From CAZFLM01 sp964519955 (GTDB taxonomy: Bacteria > Armatimonadota > Chthonomonadetes > Chthonomonadales > CAJBBX01), in assembly GCA_964519955.1 (NCBI GenBank), contig CAZFLM010000142.1, forward strand, positions 1-9,394: a stretch of 9,394 nucleotides of DNA, read 5' to 3'. Position numbers and translations under genes: made by a program. Each line of letters begins with the position of its first letter. The first letter of the stretch is position 1. Below are positions 1 to 6,385 of this stretch, one piece after another. The notes beneath the pieces are model-generated. The model ran no database searches. It saw only the letters and a program-made list of their open reading frames with translations, and was not told the origin of the DNA.

Positions 1-198
1 ACCTTCGGCGCCAACGGTGTGATGGATGCCGGGTACGTCGTCAGCACCCCGATGGTCACCCGCTTCGGCGCTGGCCTGGTCGTGGGCGCGAACTTCCCCG
101 GCCGCCTGTATCTCGAGGGCCGGTATGAGTGGATCGACAAGCACTCGACGCCGATCAACCCCGAAGGCTTCCGCGTCATGCTCGGCTACCGCTTCTAG
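1..198 (+). CDS. Outer-membrane beta-barrel protein, C-terminal end (partial)
   Basis: An open frame enters from the left edge in frame 1 and ends at TAG (196-198), leaving 65 residues. Alternating polar and hydrophobic stretches separated by short turns (around YVVSTPMVTRFGAGLVVGAN, then RLYLEGRYEWID, then GFRVMLGYRF) look like antiparallel transmembrane beta-strands. The protein ends in LGYRF. A terminal Phe with Tyr at -3 and Leu at -5 fits the signal recognised by the BAM assembly machinery in outer-membrane proteins. The size of the last hairpins suggests a small OmpA- or OmpW-like barrel, but the N-terminus, any signal peptide and the family assignment lie outside the window. The gene converges on murQ, with a hairpin terminator between them. 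I am fairly sure of the reading frame and barrel character, and unsure of the specific family. Confidence 0.7.
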   Translation, partial: TFGANGVMDAGYVVSTPMVTRFGAGLVVGANFPGRLYLEGRYEWIDKHSTPINPEGFRVMLGYRF

Positions 199-340
199 TC
201 ACGAAGCGCGGCCGCGGCGGAAGCAGCGTCCGGAACATTGGATAGGACGGTGCAGAGGCCGGGGCCACTGAGCAGCACGTAGGACCTGTCGTTGAGAAGC
301 GGCAAGTGCCGGTCGATACCGGTCATGCCACAGAGGAAAC

Positions 341-372
341 CGAAAGCCCCGTGGGCAGCCACGGGGCTTTCG
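341..372. terminator. Bidirectional hairpin terminator between the barrel gene and murQ
   Basis: CGAAAGCCCCGTGG (341-354) and CCACGGGGCTTTCG (359-372) form a perfect 14-bp inverted repeat around the tetraloop GCAG. The stem has AAAGCCCC / GGGGCTTT arms, so either strand reads a GC-rich stem ending in a short T run inside the stem. It lies between two convergent genes, 142 bp after the barrel stop and 23 bp after the murQ stop, as expected for a shared terminator. No long U-tract follows. A smaller inverted repeat, CCGGT-CGAT-ACCGG (309-322), sits just upstream, and the rest of the 199-395 gap shows no gene. Confidence 0.8.
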
Positions 373-395
373 TGTGCCTGGCCCGTCCGGGGTGG

Positions 396-1310
396 TTACG
401 CCCCCTCCAGCGCCTTCCGCACCGACCCGTCCGCGCGGTGGATGAGGGCGCGCGCCTCGGTGGCCGAAACGCCCCGCGCCACCATGACGATGGCGGTCTT
501 GGCGTGCCAGTCGCACTCGGCGAGCGCCGCCGAGGCCGCCTCGGGCGCCGCGCCTGTGGCGGACACTACGATGCGCGTGGCCCGGTCGCGCAGCTTCGCG
601 TTCGTCGCCCGCACGTCGACCATCAGGTTGCCATAGGTCTTGCCGAGCAGCACCATGACGCCCGTCGAGATGAGGTTCAGGATCATCTTCTGCGCGGTGC
701 CGGCCTTCAGGCGGGTCGAGCCTGTCAGCGCCTCAGGCCCGGTGACCGCGACGATGGCCAGGTCGGCCACCGCCGCCATGCGCGCGGGCGCCGCGTTCAC
801 CACCGCGATCGTGTACGCGCCCTGCTCGCGGGCCGCTTCGAGCGCGCCCACCGCGTAGGGCGTCCGCCCGCTGGCGGCGATGCCCACCACCACGTCGTCC
901 TCGTTCAGCCCGAGCCGGCTCACGTCGTTCGCGCCGAGCTGCGGGTCGTCCTCCGCGCCCTCCGCCGAGGTGCGCAGCGCGTCGTCACCGCCCGCGATGA
1001 TGCCTTGCACCAGTTCCGGCTGCACGCCGAACGTCGGAGGGCACTCGCTGGCGTCGAGCACGCCGAGCCTGCCGCTGGTGCCCGCGCCGACGTAGATCAG
1101 GCGCCCGCCCACGCGCAGGCGGTCTGCGATCTCCTCGACGGCCACCCCGACCGCACCGAGCGCATCGGCCACGGCCTCTGCGGGGCGGTAGTTCTCGGCG
1201 TGGAGCAGGCGCACCAGCTCGAGCGGCGCCAGGCGGTCCATCTCCATGGTGTTCGGGTTGCGCTGCTCGGTGGTCAGGTGCTGGGTGTCGGACGCGTGGT
1301 CGTGGCTCAT
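396..1310 (-). CDS. murQ: N-acetylmuramic acid 6-phosphate etherase
   Basis: This 304-residue cytoplasmic enzyme cleaves the D-lactyl ether of N-acetylmuramic acid 6-phosphate to give GlcNAc 6-phosphate and D-lactate in peptidoglycan recycling. The length matches the family (about 300). Characteristic stretches are present: LTTEQRNPNTMEMDRL near the N-terminus, a SIS-domain phosphosugar site VGAGTSGRLGVLDASECPPT (about residues 74-93), SAEGAEDD (115-122), AASGRTPYAVG (145-155), and GSTRLKAGTAQK followed by GNLMVDVRATN (about 197-237). The glutamates in DASE (Glu89) and SAEG (Glu117) match the two catalytic glutamates known in this family. The ATG at 1310 is chosen because AGGGGGG lies 6 nt upstream (1317-1323) and family homology starts right after it. 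The frame stays open further upstream only because it runs into the 39-bp repeats. The stop is TAA. mnmG lies upstream on the same strand, about 545 bp away across the repeat array. Confidence 0.96.
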   Translation of the reverse strand: MSHDHASDTQHLTTEQRNPNTMEMDRLAPLELVRLLHAENYRPAEAVADALGAVGVAVEEIADRLRVGGRLIYVGAGTSGRLGVLDASECPPTFGVQPELVQGIIAGGDDALRTSAEGAEDDPQLGANDVSRLGLNEDDVVVGIAASGRTPYAVGALEAAREQGAYTIAVVNAAPARMAAVADLAIVAVTGPEALTGSTRLKAGTAQKMILNLISTGVMVLLGKTYGNLMVDVRATNAKLRDRATRIVVSATGAAPEAASAALAECDWHAKTAIVMVARGVSATEARALIHRADGSVRKALEGA

Positions 1311-1326
1311 CGTTATCCCCCCTGAT

Positions 1327-1348
1327 GGGACGCAGCAAGCGGCGTCCC
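1327..1348 (-). promoter_or_regulatory. Hairpin in the murQ leader
   Basis: GGGACGC (1327-1333) and GCGTCCC (1342-1348) are perfect 7-bp complements around an 8-nt loop. Read on the murQ strand, the hairpin ends 3 nt before the AGGGGGG ribosome-binding site, so it would be in the murQ 5' untranslated RNA if transcription starts in or above the array. It could affect translation or act as a short upstream terminator. Its outer arm overlaps the array-flank repeat (1341-1360). The inverted repeat is seen directly; its role is inferred. Confidence 0.45.
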
Positions 1349-1360
1349 TACGGTTGTGCG
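1341..1360. repeat. Left flank repeat of the 39-bp array
   Basis: GGCGTCCCTACGGTTGTGCG here matches 1848-1867 at 19 of 20 positions, in direct orientation. The two copies bracket the tandem array. The sequence also looks like the CGGCG...TTGTGC part of a 39-bp unit with about 8-9 extra bases in the middle, so the flanks may be altered edge units. Confidence 0.6.
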
Positions 1361-1376
1361 ACAGGAAGTGGCTCAG

Positions 1377-1852
1377 GACGGGCAGGGACGCCCATCCCAC
1401 CTCGGCGTTGTGCCGGACGGGCAGGGACGCCCATCCCACCCCGGCGTTGTGCCGGACGGGCAGGGACGCCCATCCCACCACGGCGTTGTGCCGGACGGGC
1501 AGGGACGCCCATCCCACCCCGGCGTTGTGCCGGACNNNNNNNNNNNNNNNNNNNNNNNNNNNNNNNNNNNNNNNNNNNNNNNNNNNNNNNNNNNNNNNNN
1601 NNNNNNNNNNNNNNNNNNNNNNNNNNNNNNNNNNNGGACGCCCATCCCACCCCGGCGTTGTGCCGGACGGGCAGGGACGCCCATCCCACCGCGGCGTTGT
1701 GCCGGACGGCAGGGACGTCCATCCCACCGCGGCGTTGTGCCGGACGGGCCGAGACGCACATCCCACCACGGCTTTGTGCCGGACGGGCCGGGACGGCTAT
1801 CCCACCCCGGCGTTGTGCTGGACGGGCAGGGACGCCCATCCCACCACGGCGT
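1377..1852. repeat. 39-bp tandem repeat array, with assembly gap
   Basis: The unit begins GACGGGCAGGGACGCC, continues CATCCCACCN and ends CGGCGTTGTGCCG, for 39 bp. Full units start at 1377, 1416, 1455 and 1494. After the gap a partial unit ends at 1665. Further units start at 1666, 1705 (38 bp, one base lost), 1743 and 1782, and a truncated unit starts at 1821. The four units before the gap differ essentially at one position. The units nearest mnmG carry more substitutions, as in decaying array edges. Each unit can form CGGC-GTTGT-GCCG (5 bp when the variable base is C) and a weaker GGGC-N6-GCCC stem. The array sits between mnmG and murQ, both on the - strand. Because 39 is 13 codons, several frames stay open, but the 38-bp unit breaks them and no ribosome-binding site is seen, so I regard it as non-coding. 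There are no spacers, so it is not CRISPR. Confidence 0.95.
1536..1635. other. Assembly gap (100 N)
   Basis: Exactly 100 N occur inside the repeat array. The repeat phase on the two sides (offset 3 of the unit at the left edge, offset 9 at the right edge) would need a missing length of 6 plus a multiple of 39, which 100 is not. The gap is therefore probably a fixed-size placeholder, and the number of repeat units is unknown. Confidence 0.95.
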
Positions 1853-1867
1853 CGCTACGGTTGTGCG
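1848..1867. repeat. Right flank repeat of the array, overlapping the end of mnmG
   Basis: GGCGTCGCTACGGTTGTGCG is a 19 of 20 match to the left flank at 1341-1360. It contains the mnmG stop codon (TAG, complement of 1855-1857) and encodes the last residues of MnmG (about AQP) on the other strand, so the array edge and the gene end are the same DNA. Confidence 0.6.
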
Positions 1868-3750
1868 GGCCTGGTCTGGCCGCGGCGGCGCTGCTCCAGC
1901 AGGATCGCCAGCACGTGGATGTCGGCCGGGGTCACGCCCGGGATGCGCGACGCCTGGCCCAGGTTCGCTGGGGCGACGCGCGCCAGCTTCTCCCGTCCGG
2001 CCTTCGAGATGGCGCGCAGGCCGTCGTAGGCGAAGTCCCGCGGGATCGCGGTCGCTTCGAGCCGGTCGTGCGACGCGACCTGGGCTGACTGGCGCTCGAT
2101 GTAGCCCTCGTACTTGGTGCGGATCTCGACCTGTGCGCCGATGCCCGACGGAACCGGGTTGGGCGGCGGGAAGCGCCGCGCGATCCATGCATAGTCCAGC
2201 TCCGGGCGGCGCAGCAACTCTTGCAGGCTCGTGCGTGTTCCCACAGGTGTGGCGCCAGCCTCGACGAGCCGGCGGTTGTCGCCCGCGCCGACGAAGGTGC
2301 CCGCCAGGCGTTCCAGCTCCGCGTGGATCGCGCCGCGCCTGGCTTCAAACCGCGCCCACCGCTCATCGTCGACGAGGCCCAGCTCGCGGCCGGCAGGCGT
2401 CAGGCGCTCGTCGGCGTTGTCGTGGCGCAGGAGGAGGCGGAACTCGGCGCGCGCCGTCAGCATCCGGTAGGGGTCCTCGACGCCCTTCGTCACCAAGTCG
2501 TCCACCATCACCCCGATGTAGCTCGACCGGCGGTCCGGGGCAAAGAGACCCTCGGATCGCGCGGCGCGGGCAGCGTTGATGCCTGCCACCAGGCCCTGCG
2601 CTGCCGCCTCCTCGTAGCCCGACGTGCCGTTGATCTGCCCGGCCAGGAAGAGCCCGCGCACCTCCTTGCTCTCCAGCGTAGCGTGCAACTGGTCGGGAAA
2701 CACGACATCGTACTCCACCGCGTAGCCGGGCCGCAGCATCTCCACGTTCGCCATCCCGGGCACGGTGCGCAGGTACGTGAGCTGCACGTCGGCCGGCAGG
2801 CTGGTGCTCATCCCCTGCACGTAGAGCGACGGGCTGTCCCACTCCTCCTGCTCCAGGAAGACGGGATGCCCGTCCTTGTCCGGGAAGCGAACCACCTTGT
2901 CCTCGATGCTCGGGCAGTAGCGCGGCCCGACGCCCTCGATGTGCCCTCCGTACATTGCTGAGCGGTGCAGGTTCTCGCGAATGACGTCGTGCGTCCGTTC
3001 GTTGGTGCGCGTCGCCCAGCAGGGCAGCAGCGGGCGGAGCGGGCTCAGGCGTTCGTGGGCGAACGAGAAGGGCGGGCAGTCCTCCGATGCCAGCGGCTCG
3101 ACCAGGTCCCAGTCCACCGAGTCGCGATGCACGCGCGGTGTCGTGCCCGTCTTGAACCGCCCCAGGCGAAGCCCTGCCCTGCGCAGCGAGTCCGACAGGG
3201 CGCGCGAAGCTCCCTCGCCGTAGCGCCCGCCGGCCGTCTTCTGGTCGCCGCAGTGCATCAGCCCGTTGAGGAACGTACCCGCGGTGATGACGACGCACGG
3301 CGCGCACAGCGTGCCGCCGGCGGCGGTTCGGATGCCGAGCACCCGCTCGGGCGTTCCGTCCGATACGAGCAGCTCCTCGCAGGCGGCCTCCAGCAGGTCC
3401 AGGAGCGGCTCGGCCTCGAGTGCGGCGCGCATCGCGGCGGGGTAGAGCCGCTTGTCGGCATGGGCGCGCAGCGTGCGGATGGCGGGCCCCTTGCCGGTGC
3501 CCACCCAGCGGATGTGGGTGAGGGTGGCGTCGATCGCGCGACCCATCTGCCCGCCGAGCGCATCGATCTCGCGAACCATGTGGCCTTTCGCGGGCCCGCC
3601 GATCGAGCAGTTGCACGGCATGTGGGCGATGCGCGGCAGGCTGAGGGTCACGACCGCCGTGCGTCGGCCGAGGCGTGCGGACGCCAGCGCGGCCTCGCAG
3701 CCCGCATGTCCCGCCCCGACGACGATGACCTCGTATGCCTTCTCCGCCAT
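1855..3750 (-). CDS. mnmG: tRNA uridine-34 5-carboxymethylaminomethyl modification enzyme MnmG
   Basis: This 631-residue FAD enzyme works with the GTPase MnmE to install the (carboxymethyl)aminomethyl group at wobble U34 of certain tRNAs; the E. coli protein is about 629 residues. Visible features are the N-terminal dinucleotide-binding loop GAGHAG (12-17), the signature MPCNCSIGGPAKGHMVREID (44-63), RYCPSIEDK with Cys279, the FAD-contacting segment GQINGTSGYEEAAAQG (371-386), and the C-terminal helical domain with RTKYEGYIERQ (543-553) and IPGVTPADI. Cys46 and Cys279 align with the two important cysteines (47 and 277) of the E. coli enzyme; Cys48 is an extra cysteine. The ATG at 3750 is the only plausible start, because an in-frame TGA lies at 3772-3774 and no other start codon intervenes. 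No Shine-Dalgarno is present, and a -10 box lies 6 nt upstream, implying a leaderless mRNA. The last residues (TRPAQP) run into the array-flank repeat. murQ follows downstream. Confidence 0.97.
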   Translation of the reverse strand: MAEKAYEVIVVGAGHAGCEAALASARLGRRTAVVTLSLPRIAHMPCNCSIGGPAKGHMVREIDALGGQMGRAIDATLTHIRWVGTGKGPAIRTLRAHADKRLYPAAMRAALEAEPLLDLLEAACEELLVSDGTPERVLGIRTAAGGTLCAPCVVITAGTFLNGLMHCGDQKTAGGRYGEGASRALSDSLRRAGLRLGRFKTGTTPRVHRDSVDWDLVEPLASEDCPPFSFAHERLSPLRPLLPCWATRTNERTHDVIRENLHRSAMYGGHIEGVGPRYCPSIEDKVVRFPDKDGHPVFLEQEEWDSPSLYVQGMSTSLPADVQLTYLRTVPGMANVEMLRPGYAVEYDVVFPDQLHATLESKEVRGLFLAGQINGTSGYEEAAAQGLVAGINAARAARSEGLFAPDRRSSYIGVMVDDLVTKGVEDPYRMLTARAEFRLLLRHDNADERLTPAGRELGLVDDERWARFEARRGAIHAELERLAGTFVGAGDNRRLVEAGATPVGTRTSLQELLRRPELDYAWIARRFPPPNPVPSGIGAQVEIRTKYEGYIERQSAQVASHDRLEATAIPRDFAYDGLRAISKAGREKLARVAPANLGQASRIPGVTPADIHVLAILLEQRRRGQTRPAQP

Positions 3751-3756
3751 GCCCGC

Positions 3757-3765
3757 ATTATAACA
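3757..3765 (-). promoter_or_regulatory. Extended -10 promoter of mnmG
   Basis: On the - strand the sequence reads TGTTATAAT: a perfect TATAAT (3762 to 3757) preceded by TG at the extended -10 position. Only GCGGGC separates it from the mnmG ATG, so transcription starting about 7 nt after the box would begin at or next to the A of AUG. No good -35 box is seen 16-18 bp upstream, in keeping with extended -10 promoters. Confidence 0.75.
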
Positions 3766-4027
3766 TGGGCCTCAGCAAGCGAACGGCCTGAAGGAATCCC
3801 GGCCAACCGCCCATAATGCTTCGGTGTGGCCCCGTATTCCTGCGGGGCGTCAGATGTGCTGTTCGGCCCGATGTCCAGTCGCAGCGCGCCGGATCCGCCT
3901 CGGTTCCTCCTCCGCGCTGTCGATAGCCGCGTCGCCTCGAGCATGCCCGCCTGCAGATCCGTGCTCGTCGCCGCACCGGCCGCTCTGGTACAGCCAACCT
4001 GTCTGTTGTTCCGCCTACATCTGTCAG
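3766..4027. other. Divergent intergenic region, mostly without recognised features
   Basis: This is most of the 323-bp gap between the divergent mnmG and lipoprotein genes. Short open frames occur on both strands but lack ribosome-binding sites and recognisable protein character. One inverted repeat is visible, GCCCCG (3829-3834) with CGGGGC (3843-3848) around 8 nt. CATAAT at 3812-3817 on the + strand resembles a -10 box but has no convincing -35. The promoter of the lipoprotein gene must lie here, but I could not place it. Confidence 0.5.
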
Positions 4028-4047
4028 GGCGTCCCAGAGAGGACGCC
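4028..4047 (+). promoter_or_regulatory. Hairpin in the lipoprotein gene leader
   Basis: GGCGTCC (4028-4034) and GGACGCC (4041-4047) are perfect 7-bp complements around the loop CAGAGA, 12 nt before the Shine-Dalgarno sequence. The stem shares the GCGTCC word with the murQ leader hairpin (1327-1348). Between hairpin and start, a run of six C (4053-4058) directly precedes AGGAGGG and could pair with it. A role in translation control is possible but inferred. Confidence 0.4.
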
Positions 4048-4059
4048 GCCAACCCCCCT

Positions 4060-4065
4060 AGGAGG
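4060..4065 (+). promoter_or_regulatory. Shine-Dalgarno of the lipoprotein gene
   Basis: A perfect AGGAGG lies 8 nt before the ATG at 4074 and fixes that start. It is the strongest ribosome-binding site in the window. Confidence 0.85.
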
Positions 4066-4073
4066 GTGCCGTC

Positions 4074-6362
4074 ATGAAGACTCTGCTCAGTCGTAGACGC
4101 TTGCCCCTGTTTGCCCTTGCCTGCCTCGCCGCCGCGCTGGTCGCGGGCTGCGGCGGCGGCCTGGGCGGATCCACCACCCGGCTGTCCGGGTTCGTCGCGG
4201 TCAACACTGCGACCAAGGCCGTGAAGGCCGGCCGGCTTGCCGGTACGTCCGTTGCCAATGCGGTCGTCACGGCATACGTGTGGCCCGATCTGACCAAGCC
4301 CGTGGCGCAGGCCACCACCGACTCCAACGGTTGGTACACGATGAGCCTGCCGAACGGTTCGGCGGGTAAGGACATCGTCCTGATCGCGCAGAAGGGCACC
4401 GGCACTGAGGAGATGCGCCTCTCGCTGATCGTGCCCGATGTTCCGAACTGGGGCAAGACCGTGGCGAACCTCGACGAGGCAAGCACGCTCGCCGCCGAGA
4501 CGGTCGTTGCCAGGGTCAACACCGTGGGCGGCAGCATCGACGACGTTGCCGGGTCCGCCATCGAGACCATCGCTGCTCGCATCCGCAGCAACGGCGGCAT
4601 CGACTCCTCCGCGGTGCTCCTCACGGGCGGCACCCTGCCGGCTACGTTCGGCAGCGGCCTGCTTGACGGCAGCGTGAAGACCACGTACATCTCGGACGAC
4701 ACCACGGTCCAGCAGTCGGTGGCTTCCATCGCGCAGGAGTCGAACGCCGAGGTGAAGCGCGCTCGCCGCATGGCGCAGATGCTGCGCGACGCCGGGCGTG
4801 ACAGCCTCGAGAACGGGATGACCGCCATCAAGGCGATCGTCACCGACATCGGCGGCCAGGTCGACGCGATCGGCGATATCGTCCAGCCCATGGTGCCGTT
4901 CCTGAAGCGGACGGCTTTCGCCTACATGCGCATGGGGATGCCGTACGACTACAGCAACGAGCCCATCACGCTGGTCGGCCAGACGCCGGGCATCTACGCC
5001 CTGCGCGGCTCGACCGGATCGTACACGCTCGTCAGAACCGGCAACTCATCCGACGGCAAGTCGTGGACGCTCGCCGTCGAGGCGGACGACTACGACGTCA
5101 ACTACCGGAACGACGTGTTCACGATCACCCCGCAGGTGGCTCTCGACACGTTTGCGCTCGATCCGGCGGCCAAGTCCTTCGCGCTGCGGATCCACAACAC
5201 CGTGGATACCACCGTGAACTACACCGCCACGCTGGCCGCCACGACCCAGAGCAGCGGTGTCATCCGCACCACCCTCGACGCCAGCTACGTCGGCGGCGAC
5301 CTGACCAGCGCCGTTCGCCTGCAGGGCACGCTTCTTGGCAGTCCCGAGGCGATTCGCTCCACCCGCGCCGATGGCGTCATGGCGACGTTCTACAAGATCA
5401 ATGTGAACGGTACGCTCACCGGGCCGAACTTCACCGGATCGCTCAACGACCTGACGATGGAGTGGAACACCAACTGGCTCGACTTCGACAACATCAAGAG
5501 CATCGGGCTCTCCAGCGTTCACGCGTCGCTCGCGACCACGCCGGTGACCTCGCTGGACCTCAGCGACGTCGCGGTCGAGTTCTACCCGTCCGAGACCACG
5601 CCCGCCGAGGAAGTGCCTGACCTGAAGCACTTCCATGCATCGGGCACGGTGAAGGTCGCCGGCCACACGTTCACCGCGCGCGACCTCGACGTGGCTCTGG
5701 GCCAGCGACAGGTGGTCGGGTCGTCCAGCCGCAAGTCACGCGCGATCTCCCTGAGCAGCATTCCGCCGATCGAGTCCGTCAGCGGCAGCATCAACTTCGT
5801 CGGGCCGACGATGACCCTAACCGGCAGCGCGAGCGGCTCATGGTCGAACCCATCGACGAGCTGGGGAACGGTGGCGAACTTCCCGAACCTGAACTTCCAC
5901 GTTGCGGGCGCTCTGACCTCGATCCACGGGTTCAACACCTCGCTCGACATGACGCTGACGTCGAGCAACACCGGCGCGAACCCGACCATGACGCTGACCC
6001 TCGCCAAGCTGGCCTACGGGCCCGAGACGCTCACCGGCACGGTGCAGGCCGTGTTCGATGTCGAGGGCACAGACGTCGACACCACCCCGACCATCACGGC
6101 GAACATGAACCTGGCGCCGGAGAGCCTGGCCATGACGATGTCCGGCAAGGGCTCCGCGATGACCGGCACGCTGTCGCATGGCGGCGTCGTGGCAGGGCAC
6201 ATCGGCTACTCGGACACCGGCGATACGCTCGTCACCGGCATCGACAAGCAGATGGTGATCAAGTACGCGGACGGGACGTTCGAGACGGTCGCGTCCGTCC
6301 TACCGAGCATCACCATGTCCGACCTGAGCGACCTGCTCGACCTGCTCGACTTGGGTTCGTAG
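4074..6362 (+). CDS. Large secreted lipoprotein with regulatory-like N-terminal beta domain, function unknown
   Basis: This 762-residue protein starts with a signal peptide: positive residues (KTLLSRRR), a hydrophobic stretch and the lipobox LVAG followed by Cys26, the predicted lipidation site. A glycine- and serine-rich linker follows. Residues about 37-118 look like a CnaB or carboxypeptidase-regulatory-like beta-sandwich, with SGFVAV, a middle strand VANAVVTAYV and the characteristic TDSNGWYTMSLP (82-93). Residues about 130-285 seem mainly helical, with a charged stretch around 225-250. From about 295 to 745 the sequence is rich in Thr, Ser and Gly with short alternating strands (for example SGSINFVGPTMTLTGSASGS), suggesting an extended beta structure. 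It ends in an acidic leucine-rich tail, SDLSDLLDLLDLGS. I see no catalytic motif. AGGAGG lies 8 nt before the start. Its neighbours are transcribed the opposite way, so it appears monocistronic. It probably sits on the outer surface of the cytoplasmic membrane or in the outer membrane; domain borders are by eye. Confidence 0.85.
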   Translation: MKTLLSRRRLPLFALACLAAALVAGCGGGLGGSTTRLSGFVAVNTATKAVKAGRLAGTSVANAVVTAYVWPDLTKPVAQATTDSNGWYTMSLPNGSAGKDIVLIAQKGTGTEEMRLSLIVPDVPNWGKTVANLDEASTLAAETVVARVNTVGGSIDDVAGSAIETIAARIRSNGGIDSSAVLLTGGTLPATFGSGLLDGSVKTTYISDDTTVQQSVASIAQESNAEVKRARRMAQMLRDAGRDSLENGMTAIKAIVTDIGGQVDAIGDIVQPMVPFLKRTAFAYMRMGMPYDYSNEPITLVGQTPGIYALRGSTGSYTLVRTGNSSDGKSWTLAVEADDYDVNYRNDVFTITPQVALDTFALDPAAKSFALRIHNTVDTTVNYTATLAATTQSSGVIRTTLDASYVGGDLTSAVRLQGTLLGSPEAIRSTRADGVMATFYKINVNGTLTGPNFTGSLNDLTMEWNTNWLDFDNIKSIGLSSVHASLATTPVTSLDLSDVAVEFYPSETTPAEEVPDLKHFHASGTVKVAGHTFTARDLDVALGQRQVVGSSSRKSRAISLSSIPPIESVSGSINFVGPTMTLTGSASGSWSNPSTSWGTVANFPNLNFHVAGALTSIHGFNTSLDMTLTSSNTGANPTMTLTLAKLAYGPETLTGTVQAVFDVEGTDVDTTPTITANMNLAPESLAMTMSGKGSAMTGTLSHGGVVAGHIGYSDTGDTLVTGIDKQMVIKYADGTFETVASVLPSITMSDLSDLLDLLDLGS

Positions 6363-6385
6363 GTCCGAGTTCGGACACAACGCTG

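Noticed and set aside
306..1325. + strand open frame of 339 codons opposite murQ
   Set aside because: It is a shadow frame; the - strand encodes a complete MurQ.
1311..1769. An N-terminal extension of MurQ with 13-residue repeats read through the array
   Set aside because: The frame is open only because 39 bp is 13 codons with no stop. MurQ has its own AGGGGGG and ATG at 1310 where family homology begins, the 38-bp unit breaks the frame, and the stretch crosses the N gap.
1377..1852. CRISPR array
   Set aside because: Units are contiguous with no unique spacers, and no cas genes are nearby.
1311..1860. Insertion sequence or transposon remnant
   Set aside because: No transposase fragment is seen, and the flanking similarity looks like edge units of the repeat family, not terminal inverted repeats with target duplication.
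2221..3816. Long + strand open frames opposite mnmG
   Set aside because: They are composition-driven shadows rich in Arg, Ala and Gly and lacking domains. The - strand frame is clearly MnmG.
3812..3817. CATAAT as a -10 box for the lipoprotein gene
   Set aside because: It has no TG extension and no acceptable -35, and would leave a leader of over 240 nt. Too weak to call.
3824..4096. Small overlapping + strand frames before the lipoprotein gene
   Set aside because: They have no ribosome-binding site or recognisable protein character, and they overlap the leader and start of the real gene.
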